A DNA stretch of 64,000 bases, taken from assembly GCF_031569985.1 (NCBI RefSeq), contig NZ_JAMQKA010000021.1:1-64000 (forward strand). The letters are read 5' to 3'. Below, one piece after another: positions 17,607-27,426 of the stretch (position 1 is the stretch's first letter; the number at the start of each line of letters is the position of its first letter). Source of the DNA: JAMQKA01 sp031569985. GTDB lineage: Bacteria > Bacteroidota > Rhodothermia > Balneolales > Balneolaceae. Below the pieces are notes generated by a model that was not told where the DNA came from, did no database searches, and was given only the letters and a program-made list of their open reading frames with translations. The translations under genes were made by a program, and so were the position numbers.

Positions 17607-20026
17607 CAGTTAGCCTCCAATTTAACAGAGAGATATGGCAAAAACGGTAACTGATCAATTCGTCGTTGAGTATAGACGTCATAGTAGAAGAGGTTGGCAC
17701 GATTATACATATTGATGACGCCCGCAGTTAGGTCTAGCACTCCCATTGATAAGTTTAATGAGCGTTCAACTGAAAAGTCAAGGCGGTGGAAAGCAGGTAG
17801 GCGCCCCCGGTATGGCTTGTCAAGGATAATGCGGGGTGTTCCATACTGCCGCCGGATGTCCGGCAGTGACTGCAGGTTGATAAGCTCATCAAATCCCATA
17901 TGACGGGTGTACGGCATCCCCGTCCCCAGCTGCCAGTTTAAACTAGCGGTGTATTTCCCCAGCGACAGACTGATCAACCCATTCACCTGGTGACGACGAT
18001 CGTGCAGGGGATGGTAACTTTGCACGGGCTCACCGAACCAAAGGTTAAAATTGTCCTGGGAAGAGTAGTAGCGCGTCCAGGAGTAGCCGTATCCTACATA
18101 AGCGTAGAACTGATTGCGATTATATTCCAGGCGAAGATCGGAACCATAGACTTTTCCCTCGGCCAGGGTTAGCTTGGTAGTAAAACGAGCAATTGAGCTC
18201 CAGACCGCCACAGGCAGATCTTTCAGCTTTTTATAATAGCCTTCCGCCGATATGTGAAAGCCATCTCCGAGCTGCTGCTGCCATCCCAACACGCTGTGCA
18301 GGGAGCTCATCATAGCGCCCCCAAACGGAGAAACCATCCAGGCCGTAAAGGGATTTCCCGCATCGCGATCATCGCCTATACCGATAATCGGCTGCCGGTA
18401 CAGCCCTATTGAAGCATTCAGTTCCTGGGCATCTGTACCACGGGGATTCCACGTCATCCGAAAGCGGGGTTCAAGAGCGGGATCAAACGTCCAGGGATAC
18501 ACCGATAAGACAAGACCAGGATAAAGTTCAAGTTTTTCTCCCCATGGAATGTTTGTTTCCAGGTAGCCCCCAAATCCCATTATTGCCTCTTCATCATTCT
18601 GGGCCAGTTGGTACTGTTCCTGAAGGTCATAATTAAACCATTTCATCCGGATGAAAAAGCCATAATCAAAACGGACGTCTCCCAAAAACCGGGTAAGGTT
18701 CAGATCTACATGTGATTGTTGTGCATTTGCTGTTCGTTCCGGCTGTTCAGGATTACCGGCTGCATTATTTACGTAGGAGTAACCGCTGTTTAATTCAATT
18801 AAACCCGGTGATGTTTTGGGAATAAAGATACATCTTCCTCCAAACAAAAAATTGGTCCATCTAAAAAGATCACTCCCTGTCAGATCCGGGTCCAGCCGCC
18901 CGCGATCGTAGGTGTGCATCGTAAGTGCCGAACAGCGAGAGTATTCGCCGGAATAACTTACCTTAAGGTACTGGCTGCCGAACTTCAGTGGCTGTCGATC
19001 TTCTAGAAAATGGGGACTTGTCTGCTCTATTAATGAATTTTGAAATGATCCGATAAACGAAGTTTTGCCCTTTTTTAACGGTCCCTCAACCAAAAAGCCG
19101 CCCTGGAAGGGACTCATGGAAACTGATCCCGTAAACTGTTGCCGATTCCCATCCCGCATCTGCACATCCAGCACCGAAGATATTCGGCCGTGGTAGCGCG
19201 CCCCGAAGCCCCCGGCATGGAAATCCACACCTGAGACCAAGTCTTCCGGGAAAGCCGAGAAAAAGCCCACGATATGAAACGGCCGGTACATCATAGTTCC
19301 GTCTACGAGTACCAGGTTCTGGGAGGGTGTACCGCCGCGAACAAAAAACTGTCCCCCACGGTCTCCCGCCGAAACCACGCTGGGCAGTGTCTGCAGATAG
19401 TTGGCCAGATCTCCACCAGCAGCCGGGGTGGGAATACGTTGTAGGTCAATCTGGCGAATACGTTGAATTCCGTCATCGAGCTGGGCCGCTCCGCCCTTTT
19501 GGGCTATAATCACTTCATCCAACTCTTCATTGGAAATTTCAAGACTTATATTGATGGTGAGCAGGTTATATTCACCAAGTGAAATCGTATCCTGGTACGT
19601 AACATATCCAACAAAACTTATGCTAATTTTATATTCTCCCGGCTCTAGTCCCGTGATTCGATAATAGCCTCCCCGATCGGTGGCCGCCCCATCGGTAATA
19701 TCGTTGCTTATTCCCTGGAGTGCCATATTTGCCCCTTCCAGCGGTTGCCCGGTCGACTCAGTTGATACAATGCCCTGGATCGTCAGGTTCTGGGCAGTTG
19801 CAGACTGTACTGCAAAGACACCCCACATTAGCAACAAAAAGAATGTAAGCACACAGACTGCAACACATGGATTAAAAAATCGAACAGCGAAGGCAGGCTG
19901 AAATATTTGTTGTAGCTTCAATAAAGCAATGAAACCGAATTGATCCAGCTGCCAATGTCTCGAATTGTTATGTCCGGGAGTTTGATCAGGTGAACTGCAT
20001 GGTATGATGCTGTCATGTGCAACCAT
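17606..20026 (-). CDS. TonB-dependent receptor with carboxypeptidase-like domain, copy 1
   Basis: 806 residues from the ATG at 20026. A hydrophobic signal does not appear until residues 54-75 (VCVLTFFLLLMWGVFAV, cleavage after SATAQ), so the true start may be a downstream TTG or GTG. Next comes a carboxypeptidase regulatory-like domain (IQGIVSTESTGQPLEGANMAL), then the plug (LPSVVSAGDRGGQFFVRGGTPSQNLVLVDG, about 210-240) and a long outer-membrane barrel ending in aromatic strands. Receptors of this class take up a ligand using TonB energy. It forms a coupled pair with the DUF4249 lipoprotein and is paralogous to the receptor at 22911-25196. Confidence 0.88.
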   Translation of the reverse strand: MVAHDSIIPCSSPDQTPGHNNSRHWQLDQFGFIALLKLQQIFQPAFAVRFFNPCVAVCVLTFFLLLMWGVFAVQSATAQNLTIQGIVSTESTGQPLEGANMALQGISNDITDGAATDRGGYYRITGLEPGEYKISISFVGYVTYQDTISLGEYNLLTINISLEISNEELDEVIIAQKGGAAQLDDGIQRIRQIDLQRIPTPAAGGDLANYLQTLPSVVSAGDRGGQFFVRGGTPSQNLVLVDGTMMYRPFHIVGFFSAFPEDLVSGVDFHAGGFGARYHGRISSVLDVQMRDGNRQQFTGSVSMSPFQGGFLVEGPLKKGKTSFIGSFQNSLIEQTSPHFLEDRQPLKFGSQYLKVSYSGEYSRCSALTMHTYDRGRLDPDLTGSDLFRWTNFLFGGRCIFIPKTSPGLIELNSGYSYVNNAAGNPEQPERTANAQQSHVDLNLTRFLGDVRFDYGFFIRMKWFNYDLQEQYQLAQNDEEAIMGFGGYLETNIPWGEKLELYPGLVLSVYPWTFDPALEPRFRMTWNPRGTDAQELNASIGLYRQPIIGIGDDRDAGNPFTAWMVSPFGGAMMSSLHSVLGWQQQLGDGFHISAEGYYKKLKDLPVAVWSSIARFTTKLTLAEGKVYGSDLRLEYNRNQFYAYVGYGYSWTRYYSSQDNFNLWFGEPVQSYHPLHDRRHQVNGLISLSLGKYTASLNWQLGTGMPYTRHMGFDELINLQSLPDIRRQYGTPRIILDKPYRGRLPAFHRLDFSVERSLNLSMGVLDLTAGVINMYNRANLFYYDVYTQRRIDQLPFLPYLSVKLEAN

Positions 20027-20241
20027 TGCGGTTGTTTTATTAGGAGTACTGGCTTACCTGAAAGCTCACTTACTAAGATAAGATGATTATCGCTTTGTGC
20101 TCAAAAGTGGCGATTAATCCCAATATCGAATATTCACATCTTTTTAGATCCGCTTGCTTAAAAATTAATATAAATCAAGAAGAAAAGATTTATTAGTTTG
20201 TAAATAGGAATTTGCAATCCCCAAATATAAGGAGAGCTGGT

Positions 20242-20946
20242 ATGGGTAGAAAAGTGACGCAGATCATCGAGGATCAATTTAATGCCTGGAAACATCAAAA
20301 CCGCAGTTCGCGCACTCCCTCCTCTAAGAAGAAGCATTACCCGGTGATTACTGTTTCCCGGGAGTTCGGAGCCCTTGGAGCAGCGCTGGCCGAACATATG
20401 GGAAAACGGACGGGCTTTAAAGTGTGGGATGAAGAACTGCTACAAGCGATAGCCAAAGAATTGGGGAGTAATGAAAAAATTATGGAGACTGTAGATGAGC
20501 GGATTCGAAAACCGGTGGAAGACACTGTTGTTGGGTTTTTAAAGAGTAAAAATACAAATGTGAACTATTTGCTTTCACTCATGCGTGTGGTTTCCACCAT
20601 CGAGGAATATGGCAGCAGTATCATTGTGGGACGCGGTGCGGGTTATATCTGCCAGGAGGAAACATCATTCCATATTCGGGTGGTTTGTCCGCTTAAAAAA
20701 CGGATTGAAGGCTATTCTCAAAGGGAAAATATCACCAAAGAAGAAGCACGGGAAATAATACAGGAAAAAGATGCGGAGCGTAGCGATTTTATTGAGTACA
20801 ACTTTAACAAGGATGTCAACAATTCTTCAGACTACGACATCCTTCTGAACTCCGGTACATTTGACCTGGACGAAATGGCTGATATTGCTCTGCGGGCCTA
20901 CGAGATCAAAATCGGGTTTCAGATCCCGGCTAAGAAAACGAAATAA
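20242..20946 (+). CDS. Cytidylate kinase-like family protein
   Basis: 234 residues from ATG 20242, preceded by a good GGAGAG site at 20230-20236. After a basic lead, the core starts YPVITVSREFGALGAALAEH (about 30-49), a variant P-loop typical of the cytidylate-kinase-like (AAA_26/CmkB) family. GYICQEETSFHIRVVCPLKKRIEGYSQRENI supplies LID-like Arg residues, and EKDAERSDFIEYNFNKDVNNSSDYDILLNSG matches the C-terminal family block. It probably phosphorylates a nucleotide or small molecule; being separate from canonical Cmk, its substrate is uncertain. It opens a + strand block lying between two minus-strand receptor loci. Confidence 0.87.
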   Translation: MGRKVTQIIEDQFNAWKHQNRSSRTPSSKKKHYPVITVSREFGALGAALAEHMGKRTGFKVWDEELLQAIAKELGSNEKIMETVDERIRKPVEDTVVGFLKSKNTNVNYLLSLMRVVSTIEEYGSSIIVGRGAGYICQEETSFHIRVVCPLKKRIEGYSQRENITKEEAREIIQEKDAERSDFIEYNFNKDVNNSSDYDILLNSGTFDLDEMADIALRAYEIKIGFQIPAKKTK

Positions 20947-21071
20947 GTTATTGCTGAATACAGCTCGACTCAGCTTAGTGGTCAGCAATTTTCGATGCAT
21001 TGTTGCCTATTTTTGCGTTTCTTTCAGGCTTTGACGTATCGAACTTATTTCAACTGAATTACAGGGCTTAT

Positions 21072-22061
21072 ATGGATAAAGTACGATTTGGAGTGTTGAG
21101 TACAGCAAAGATCGGAGTCGAAAAAGTTATTCCCGCCATGCAACAGGGCGACTTTTGTGAGATTGCAGCAATCTCTTCCCGCAGCAAAGATCGAGCAGCA
21201 GAGGTGGCCCATAAGCTAAAAATTCCTACTACATTTGGTTCGTACGAAGAGCTTCTTGCTGATCCCGAGATCGATGCCGTTTATAATCCCCTGCCCAATC
21301 ACTTGCACGTATCGTGGACACTCAACGCACTGGAAGCAGGAAAGCATGTGCTCTGTGAAAAGCCTATTGGCCTTTCTTCCGATGAAGCCCAAAAACTCAT
21401 TGATGAAGCCGCTTCCTATCCTGACCTGAAGGTGATGGAGGCTTTTATGTACCGATTTCATCCCCAATGGCAAAAAGCGAAATCGTTGGTGGATGACGGT
21501 AGCATCGGTGAACTGCGGACCATTAGCTCGGTCTTTTCCTACTACAATGAAGATCCCGATAACATCCGCAACAAAGCCGAGATGGGCGGCGGTGCCATGA
21601 TGGATATCGGCTGCTACTGCCTCTCCCTCTCGCGGTTTATTTTTGGGAGCGAGCCCAGCAAGATCAGTGGTTCTGTTGAATTAGATCCCGATTTCAGGAC
21701 CGACCGGCTGGCTTCGGGCGTGCTGGAATTCGAGGATGGTACCTCCATCTTTACCTGTTCAACACAACTTGTGCCGGACCAAGGCGTCACTATCTACGGG
21801 ACGGAAGGAAAAATTGAGATCGAAATTCCCTTCAATGCTCCGCCGGACAAGCCCACCCGCCTCTGGCTGACTGCCGGTGGGGAGACAGAAGAGATCAAAT
21901 TTGAAGTCTGTGACCAGTATACGTTACAGGGCGACGCTTTTGCCCGGGCCGTGTTGGATGACAACGAAGTCCCCACGCCCCTGACCGACGCCCTTAACAA
22001 TATGAAGTCAATAGAAGCTATTTTCGAAAGTGCGGACAAAGGCCTCTGGGTTAGACCGTAA
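21072..22061 (+). CDS. Gfo/Idh/MocA family oxidoreductase
   Basis: 329 residues from ATG 21072; the frame upstream is open but the Rossmann strand starts right here (MDKVRFGVLSTAKIGVEKVI). The NAD(P)-binding core extends to EKPIGLSSDEA (about 99-109), where EKP is the family signature and its Lys is catalytic. MEAFMYRFHPQW and GGGAMMDIGCYCLSLSRFIFG follow. Members oxidise or reduce sugars, inositols and related polyols; this one is close to trans-dihydrodiol/xylose dehydrogenase-type proteins. Cytosolic. Confidence 0.9.
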   Translation: MDKVRFGVLSTAKIGVEKVIPAMQQGDFCEIAAISSRSKDRAAEVAHKLKIPTTFGSYEELLADPEIDAVYNPLPNHLHVSWTLNALEAGKHVLCEKPIGLSSDEAQKLIDEAASYPDLKVMEAFMYRFHPQWQKAKSLVDDGSIGELRTISSVFSYYNEDPDNIRNKAEMGGGAMMDIGCYCLSLSRFIFGSEPSKISGSVELDPDFRTDRLASGVLEFEDGTSIFTCSTQLVPDQGVTIYGTEGKIEIEIPFNAPPDKPTRLWLTAGGETEEIKFEVCDQYTLQGDAFARAVLDDNEVPTPLTDALNNMKSIEAIFESADKGLWVRP

Positions 22062-22617
22062 TTTCCAAACTTATTCCTCCAAACAAATTGCAATCAAACG
22101 CCTGAACGCTTTGCTCAAAAAAGAACAAACTATTGAAAAATTGACCAGGCAAACCATTGGCGGACAGTCAACACTGCTAAAATTTCTTCAAAATATACTC
22201 AATGAGGATCGCGATGATATCCGCCATATAGAACTGACCTATTTCTCACTTTCGGTTACCACCTTTTTCTATCTGCAGTTTGGGGGCGAGGAAGATAAAA
22301 AGGAATTACTGGATGAAGTGAACCACACGGTTTTTTCAAAAAGTATTCCCGCTTTGCAAGAGGATTTGCGATTGGAGCAGGCCCAAAATGAGTATGAACT
22401 TCGCCTCGAGGAGTACAGCAACCTGATTGTTGACCTGCTGGATGAAAGCAACGAAGATACCCCCGTCGTATCCCTTTTTATTCATTTCTATGAGAGCACA
22501 ATGCAGATGTCTGCAAAGGATAAAATATTTGATACTGCCAAAGTGGGCAGAATCATGTCGAAATACATCATCGATAACATCAAACTGGTCAAAAAAAGTG
22601 TAGCTGCAAATAATTGA
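22030..22617 (+). CDS. Unknown protein, helical
   Basis: 195 residues from a GTG at 22030, overlapping the end of the oxidoreductase gene by 32 bp in another frame. I do not recognise the family. It is mostly alpha-helical and charged, without signal peptide or membrane segment: TIEKLTRQTIGGQSTLLKFL, then DIRHIELTYFSLSVTTFFYL, and a repeated EYELRLEEYSNLIVDLLDE coil-like stretch. The start may lie further in, since no ATG precedes the conserved-looking core. Co-transcription with the previous gene is likely. Confidence 0.6.
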   Translation: MRTKASGLDRNFQTYSSKQIAIKRLNALLKKEQTIEKLTRQTIGGQSTLLKFLQNILNEDRDDIRHIELTYFSLSVTTFFYLQFGGEEDKKELLDEVNHTVFSKSIPALQEDLRLEQAQNEYELRLEEYSNLIVDLLDESNEDTPVVSLFIHFYESTMQMSAKDKIFDTAKVGRIMSKYIIDNIKLVKKSVAANN

Positions 22618-22658
22618 GGTGATGTGAACGATCTTTTTTATTCCCCTGCCTCAATGTT

Positions 22659-22901
22659 ATGTTTGGTTTCGATGACGGAATCAGTAACATTTTAATGAAC
22701 CGAATTTGTATGGAAAAATTAGGAGCGTTACGAGAAGCCATTAAAGATTACATCATGGAAAATGGGCAAGAATATGATCGTCTGCTTGTCTCAAAGGATT
22801 TCCATGACCAACTAAAGCAGGAGGCCACAGAAGCTGCTATCGACTTTCCACGAATGGAGGTTAAAACCGAGGTGGATTACGAATTTAAACTCTTACCCTA
22901 A
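22659..22901 (+). CDS. Small unknown protein (80 aa)
   Basis: 80 residues: GALREAIKDYIMENGQEYDRLL suggests two amphipathic helices, and the C-terminus ends VKTEVDYEFKLLP. An alternative start is ATG 22695. Not recognised; no close relative could be named. It lies 41 bp after the preceding gene and 9 bp before the convergent receptor stop. Confidence 0.5.
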   Translation: MFGFDDGISNILMNRICMEKLGALREAIKDYIMENGQEYDRLLVSKDFHDQLKQEATEAAIDFPRMEVKTEVDYEFKLLP

Positions 22902-22910
22902 CCCCGCAAT

Positions 22911-25196
22911 TTACTTCGTTTCCAGTTTCAGTGATAAGTATGGTACTAATGGCAGTTGATTAAAGCGCTGGTGTTTATAAACGTCATAATAAAACAAATT
23001 AACCTGGTCATAGGAATTGATCGCTCCCAGCTGAATTTCAAGTTGGGCAACAGGTAGTTCGAATGAGCGCTTAAGCGAAACATCCAGCCTGTGATAGTTT
23101 GGGAGTCGACCCTGAAACGGCTTCCCCATAATAACTCTGCTATTGCCAAAATCATCTTTCACATTGGGTAGCCCGTCCTCAAAGCTATATTGTTCATCAA
23201 ACCCCATCGGTTTCGTAAATGGCAGTCCCGTACCCAGTTGCCACCTGACACCAGCCGTATATTCCCCTATTTCAATATTAAGCTGTGCATTAACCTGGTG
23301 ACGGCGATCATGCAGAGGATGGTATCGCTGCGTCGATTCACCGAACCATTGCTCAAAATGATCCTGTCGGGTTTCGTATTCAGTCCAGGAATACCCGTAC
23401 CCGACGAATCCGTAGATTCCCCGACCGGAGTTAATCTCAAGGCGTAGATCGCTACCATAGACCCACCCATCGGCCTGCGCCAAATCGGTGGTGAACTGTG
23501 CTTCAGGACTCCATACCGGAACAGGCAAATTCTGGAGACGCTTATGATAGCCTTCAACCGAAAATTGGACATGTTCTCCAAACAACTGCCGCCAGCCCAA
23601 CAGTGCATGAACCGCCTCCATGCGTTCTTCCCCAACCGGAACCGGCATCCATGCCGTAAATACAGAACCGGCATCGCGTTTATCTGTGATTCCGGCTATC
23701 GGCTGACGATATAATCCAACCGCAAAACTCAACTCTTCTTTTTCTCCACCAAACGGCTGCCATGAACCCCGGATACGAGGCTCGAAGCTGGTAACATATG
23801 TTTCTCGGTCGATATAAAACGATGCCCCCGGACTCAGTTGAAACCGGTCGCCAATTGGGATTGTACTTCCCAGATATCCTCCCAGTTCCACCCTGAGTTC
23901 TGAATTTTCCTGGGGACCTGTTGCCAACTGGTTCAGGGCATAACTCAGTGAATTCAAATGTACGAAGGCTCCGTAATTCAGACGCACATTTCCCAAAAAA
24001 CGGGTGAGGTTTAGATCAAGGTTAAAACGCGATGCATTTGAATAGCGCTCCGGCTCATTAATGTTTCCTACCTCATTGGATAAGTATGAAAAACCGGCAT
24101 TGATATCGAATAATAGATCAGAACCCTCGGGCAGAACAACACATTCAGCCCCACCTACAACATTCTTCCAACTAAATGTATCTCCCTCCTCATAGTCGAG
24201 CCTGCCCTGGTCATAAGTTCGCATACCCATGATAGAGCATCGCGAGTTGCTCTTCCCAAAAAAACTGATTTTAAAGTACTGGCTGTCGAATTTTAGAGGC
24301 TGTTCTTCCCCCAAAAGCGTCGGGCTTGTATCTTCAATAAGTGACCGCCGGACTGAGCCAATCATAGATGTTCGCCCCTTTTTCAACGGTCCCTCCACAA
24401 TAATTTCACCCAAAAAAGGACTCAGTGCCATTGATCCTTTGGTTTCCTCGCTATTTCCATCTCTCATCTTAATATCCATTACCGATGAGATACGACCCGT
24501 ATACTTTGGCCCGAACCCTCCCGCATAAAAATCTGTACTGGACACCAAATCTTCGGGGAATGCAGAGAAGAACCCAAGAATATGAAACGGCTGATAAATG
24601 AGGGTTCCGTCAATAAGTACCATGTTTTGCGAGGGGGTCCCGCCGCGAATATAGAGTTGTCCGCCCCTGTCTCCTGTGGCCACCACCCCTGGAAGCGTAA
24701 GGAGATAACTTGCCAGATCGCCACTTCCAGCTGGTGTTGGAACCCGACTCAAATCGGTTGTAGAAATTTGCTGGCGACCGGCGTCTAAACGTGTAGCACC
24801 GCCCGTTGGCGCCACAACCAGTTCATCCAGCATCTCCTCATCTGGCTCCAGCTCAATACTTACCGTAGACCGTTCCCCTTCACCTAGAGAGAGCGTGTCG
24901 CTATAGGGTATATATCCAACAAAGCTGATACGGAGATAATGTTTCCCCGGATTTATATTACTGATATGGTAAAATCCATTGGGATCCGTTGCTACTCCCC
25001 TTACATTTTCAGATTCCAACTCTCGTAATATTACATTGGCTCCTTCAAGGGGTTGACCACTTGAACCGTCGTGGATTATACCTTGTATTGTCGCAGATTG
25101 CGCATTGCCAATCTCAACTCCTATACTATAAAAGAAAGCCAAAAAACAAAGTACGGTATAACATTTCCGCATCGGAGTATTTTTTAAGGCTGGCAT
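22911..25196 (-). CDS. TonB-dependent receptor with carboxypeptidase-like domain, copy 2
   Basis: 761 residues; the signal peptide is clearest from the second ATG (MRKCYTVLCFLAFFYSIGVE, cleavage after GNAQ). The carboxypeptidase-like domain (IQGIIHDGSSGQPLEGANVI, about 36-55) is followed by the plug, with GDLASYLLTLPGVVATGDRG and LYIRGGTPSQNMVLIDG. A beta-barrel ends in YRLDVSLKRSF and a YLSLKLETK terminus. Almost every landmark recurs in copy 1 at 17606-20026, so the two arose by duplication. The partner DUF4249 gene lies upstream here, not downstream as in copy 1. Confidence 0.9.
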   Translation of the reverse strand: MPALKNTPMRKCYTVLCFLAFFYSIGVEIGNAQSATIQGIIHDGSSGQPLEGANVILRELESENVRGVATDPNGFYHISNINPGKHYLRISFVGYIPYSDTLSLGEGERSTVSIELEPDEEMLDELVVAPTGGATRLDAGRQQISTTDLSRVPTPAGSGDLASYLLTLPGVVATGDRGGQLYIRGGTPSQNMVLIDGTLIYQPFHILGFFSAFPEDLVSSTDFYAGGFGPKYTGRISSVMDIKMRDGNSEETKGSMALSPFLGEIIVEGPLKKGRTSMIGSVRRSLIEDTSPTLLGEEQPLKFDSQYFKISFFGKSNSRCSIMGMRTYDQGRLDYEEGDTFSWKNVVGGAECVVLPEGSDLLFDINAGFSYLSNEVGNINEPERYSNASRFNLDLNLTRFLGNVRLNYGAFVHLNSLSYALNQLATGPQENSELRVELGGYLGSTIPIGDRFQLSPGASFYIDRETYVTSFEPRIRGSWQPFGGEKEELSFAVGLYRQPIAGITDKRDAGSVFTAWMPVPVGEERMEAVHALLGWRQLFGEHVQFSVEGYHKRLQNLPVPVWSPEAQFTTDLAQADGWVYGSDLRLEINSGRGIYGFVGYGYSWTEYETRQDHFEQWFGESTQRYHPLHDRRHQVNAQLNIEIGEYTAGVRWQLGTGLPFTKPMGFDEQYSFEDGLPNVKDDFGNSRVIMGKPFQGRLPNYHRLDVSLKRSFELPVAQLEIQLGAINSYDQVNLFYYDVYKHQRFNQLPLVPYLSLKLETK

Positions 25197-25244
25197 GTAA
25201 TAACGGTCTATTAAAGGATATTTAATTTATAGAATTAACAGATA

Positions 25245-26153
25245 TCACCAAGGGGGCGACTCGAGTGGACACGGGATAACCCGTTCGCTATCATCAACAC
25301 AACTTTTGTAAGGGATGGTTTTACTGACAATACCGGCAACATACCCTACCCCATGTTCTACATTCGTTATACCTTCGGGAAGATTGCGCCTTGGGTCATC
25401 CTCAAAGGAAAAAGCATCAAACCCGGTACCGGCTGCGGCCACATATATCTGTTTTTTCACAAGGGAAGCTCCGCCAGACAACCGACTTTTCACCTCATCA
25501 CTTTCTATATAGGGATTCACTGTTACCAAGTACGTTCCCGAGACGGTGGTGGAAGAGTCCTGCAGGTGGGAAATGGTAAAGTAAGAGTCCCCTCCCCCGC
25601 TTTGTGTATTTTTCACCTGATAGACCGTTCGGGCGTCTACAAGTTGATCGACTCCATCTATAAAAACTTTATCATCATCATTGGTAAATACCGTATCCGC
25701 AATCAAAACTTCCGGAGTGGGATAGTCGGGTGGCAATTCTACGTTAAGACTGCTCAATTGACCTTCCGAATTCCTGGCAGCCAGGCGGTAATATCCACCC
25801 GGCTCGATATCCATTGTTGTCCAGTAGTTCCAGGCATACCGACCGCCACTAAAGCTGAAAAGCGTATCTTTCAAAGTGGCGGTTTTACCATCATCCAGAC
25901 TTTCAATGGTTACAAGGGCATCAAGTGGCTGTGGTGAGAAAAACAACGAATCCCTGACCGGCATAACCCGAACCCATTGTGTATCCGCCGAAGCATCGAG
26001 ATAGCCGTAGAAAGAGAAATGGTACTTATCATTTTTTTCCAGTGGATCAAAGTTGGGATCACAACTGACGATGAAGAGAATTAATAGCAGTGTAAAACAT
26101 GATAAGCTTATCTTTTTCAGCCTATCGAATAATAAAATCAAATCCCCGAGCAT
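25245..26153 (-). CDS. DUF4249-type lipoprotein, copy 2
   Basis: 302 residues from ATG 26153; a TTG at 26180 would add nine residues and is less likely. The signal ends in FIVSC (Cys31). It shares CDPNFDPLEKNDKYHFSFYGYLD-type N-terminus, DTQWVRVMPVRDSLFFSPQP and an EHGVGYVAGIVSKT end with copy 1. It is probably a surface lipoprotein working with the receptor 48 bp downstream. The C-terminus has an extra CVDDSERVIPCPLESPPW tail with two Cys that copy 1 lacks. Confidence 0.82.
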   Translation of the reverse strand: MLGDLILLFDRLKKISLSCFTLLLILFIVSCDPNFDPLEKNDKYHFSFYGYLDASADTQWVRVMPVRDSLFFSPQPLDALVTIESLDDGKTATLKDTLFSFSGGRYAWNYWTTMDIEPGGYYRLAARNSEGQLSSLNVELPPDYPTPEVLIADTVFTNDDDKVFIDGVDQLVDARTVYQVKNTQSGGGDSYFTISHLQDSSTTVSGTYLVTVNPYIESDEVKSRLSGGASLVKKQIYVAAAGTGFDAFSFEDDPRRNLPEGITNVEHGVGYVAGIVSKTIPYKSCVDDSERVIPCPLESPPW

Positions 26154-26230
26154 ATCCCCACCAGTTGTTAACCCTAACAAATCCCATTCTAATTACTAAA
26201 AAAGGGTGGGTAATACAATTTAAATATAAC

Positions 26231-26255
26231 AAAGGCCCTTTGTAACAGGGCCTTT
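26231..26255 (-). terminator. Terminator after korB
   Basis: AAAGGCCCT (26231-26239) and AGGGCCTTT (26247-26255) are perfect complements with a 7-nt loop. They lie 52 bp after the korB stop; the minus-strand flank is AT-rich with a short T run. Confidence 0.75.
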
Positions 26256-26307
26256 GTGTTTAAATAAGATTGTAGAATGTTAAGAGCTACGAACGATGTA
26301 AGCTATC

Positions 26308-27381
26308 TTACTTGATCTCCCAGGTTTCATTGCCGCGCAGCAACGCGTTGAGATCGCCTTTACCTTTACGCTCCAAGGCTTGGTCAATCTGGTGCTGAAC
26401 GCCTTTTTCATAGAGTGGGCGGTCTACAGCATAGAGCACGCCAAAAGGTCGTGGCATATGCGTTTCGCCGGGCTTTGGAGCATCAAAAAATTGGGAAAGT
26501 AGATACGCCTTCGTCTTATCCGTTTCGTCATGAATCCAGAGATCCTCTTTGCTGTAGCTATCATCTTCAAGTGAGACCACTTCCGGCTTCAGCCCGTCCA
26601 GGCGAATACCTTTGTCGTCATCCTTACCAAAGATGAGTGGCTCGCCATCTTCCAGGTAGATCGCTTCACGTGGACGCGTTTTCCGATCGGTAAACAGTTC
26701 AAACGCGCCGTCATTAAAAACGATGCAGTTCTGGTAGATCTCCAGCATGGAAGTCCCTTTATGCTCATGCGAACGTTTCAACATTTCCTGCATGTGACGC
26801 GGATCGCGGTCCATCGTACGGGCGACAAACGTCCCGTCGGCTCCCATACTCAATGAGAGTGGATTGAAGGGATGGTCAACAGAACCATGTGGTGTTGACT
26901 TCGTGGAAGATCCTTCCGGTGAAGTCGGGGAATACTGCCCTTTGGTCAAACCGTAGATCTGGTTGTTGAAAAGCAACAGATTCACATCCACATTTCTTCG
27001 GAGAATCTGAACAAAGTGGTTGGCACCGATGGAAAGGGAGTCGCCGTCACCGGTGATGATCCAGACGCTCAGATCCTGGCGCGTCACTTTGAGTCCCGTA
27101 GAAATGGCGGGTGCACGACCATGGATAGAATGCATGCCGAATGTATCCATGTAGTATGGAAAACGAGCGGCACAACCAATCCCCGAGATAAAGACGATAT
27201 CCTCTTTGGGGACGCCGATCTCAGGCATTGTTTTCTGTACCTGCTTCAGGATGGTGTAATCACCACAACCCGGACACCAGCGCACATCCTGGTCGGAGGA
27301 GAAGTCCTTGCTGGAATAATCCTCTCCATTGCCGTTGGTTACTTGTTCGAGATGCTCAGTTATTTTCGTTTGGATAGCCAT
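26308..27381 (-). CDS. korB: 2-oxoacid:ferredoxin oxidoreductase, beta subunit
   Basis: 357 residues, the usual length for KorB/2-oxoglutarate ferredoxin oxidoreductase beta. WCPGCGDYTILKQVQK near residue 31 has the conserved Cys pair that helps bind the [4Fe-4S] cluster, and IITGDGDSLSIGANHFVQILRRNVDVNLLLFNNQIYGLTKGQ (about 106-148) is the TPP/Mg2+ site (GDGD...NN). With KorA it converts 2-oxoglutarate (or a related 2-oxoacid) and CoA to the acyl-CoA and reduced ferredoxin in the cytosol. Follows korA by 45 bp in one operon. Confidence 0.95.
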   Translation of the reverse strand: MAIQTKITEHLEQVTNGNGEDYSSKDFSSDQDVRWCPGCGDYTILKQVQKTMPEIGVPKEDIVFISGIGCAARFPYYMDTFGMHSIHGRAPAISTGLKVTRQDLSVWIITGDGDSLSIGANHFVQILRRNVDVNLLLFNNQIYGLTKGQYSPTSPEGSSTKSTPHGSVDHPFNPLSLSMGADGTFVARTMDRDPRHMQEMLKRSHEHKGTSMLEIYQNCIVFNDGAFELFTDRKTRPREAIYLEDGEPLIFGKDDDKGIRLDGLKPEVVSLEDDSYSKEDLWIHDETDKTKAYLLSQFFDAPKPGETHMPRPFGVLYAVDRPLYEKGVQHQIDQALERKGKGDLNALLRGNETWEIK

Positions 27382-27426
27382 GTTATAATCGAATATTCTG
27401 TATTCTAAACTAAAATGTGTTGATCA

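Noticed and set aside
16770..26153. SusC/SusD polysaccharide utilisation locus
   Set aside because: The lipoproteins are DUF4249-type rather than SusD-type and no glycoside hydrolases are nearby.
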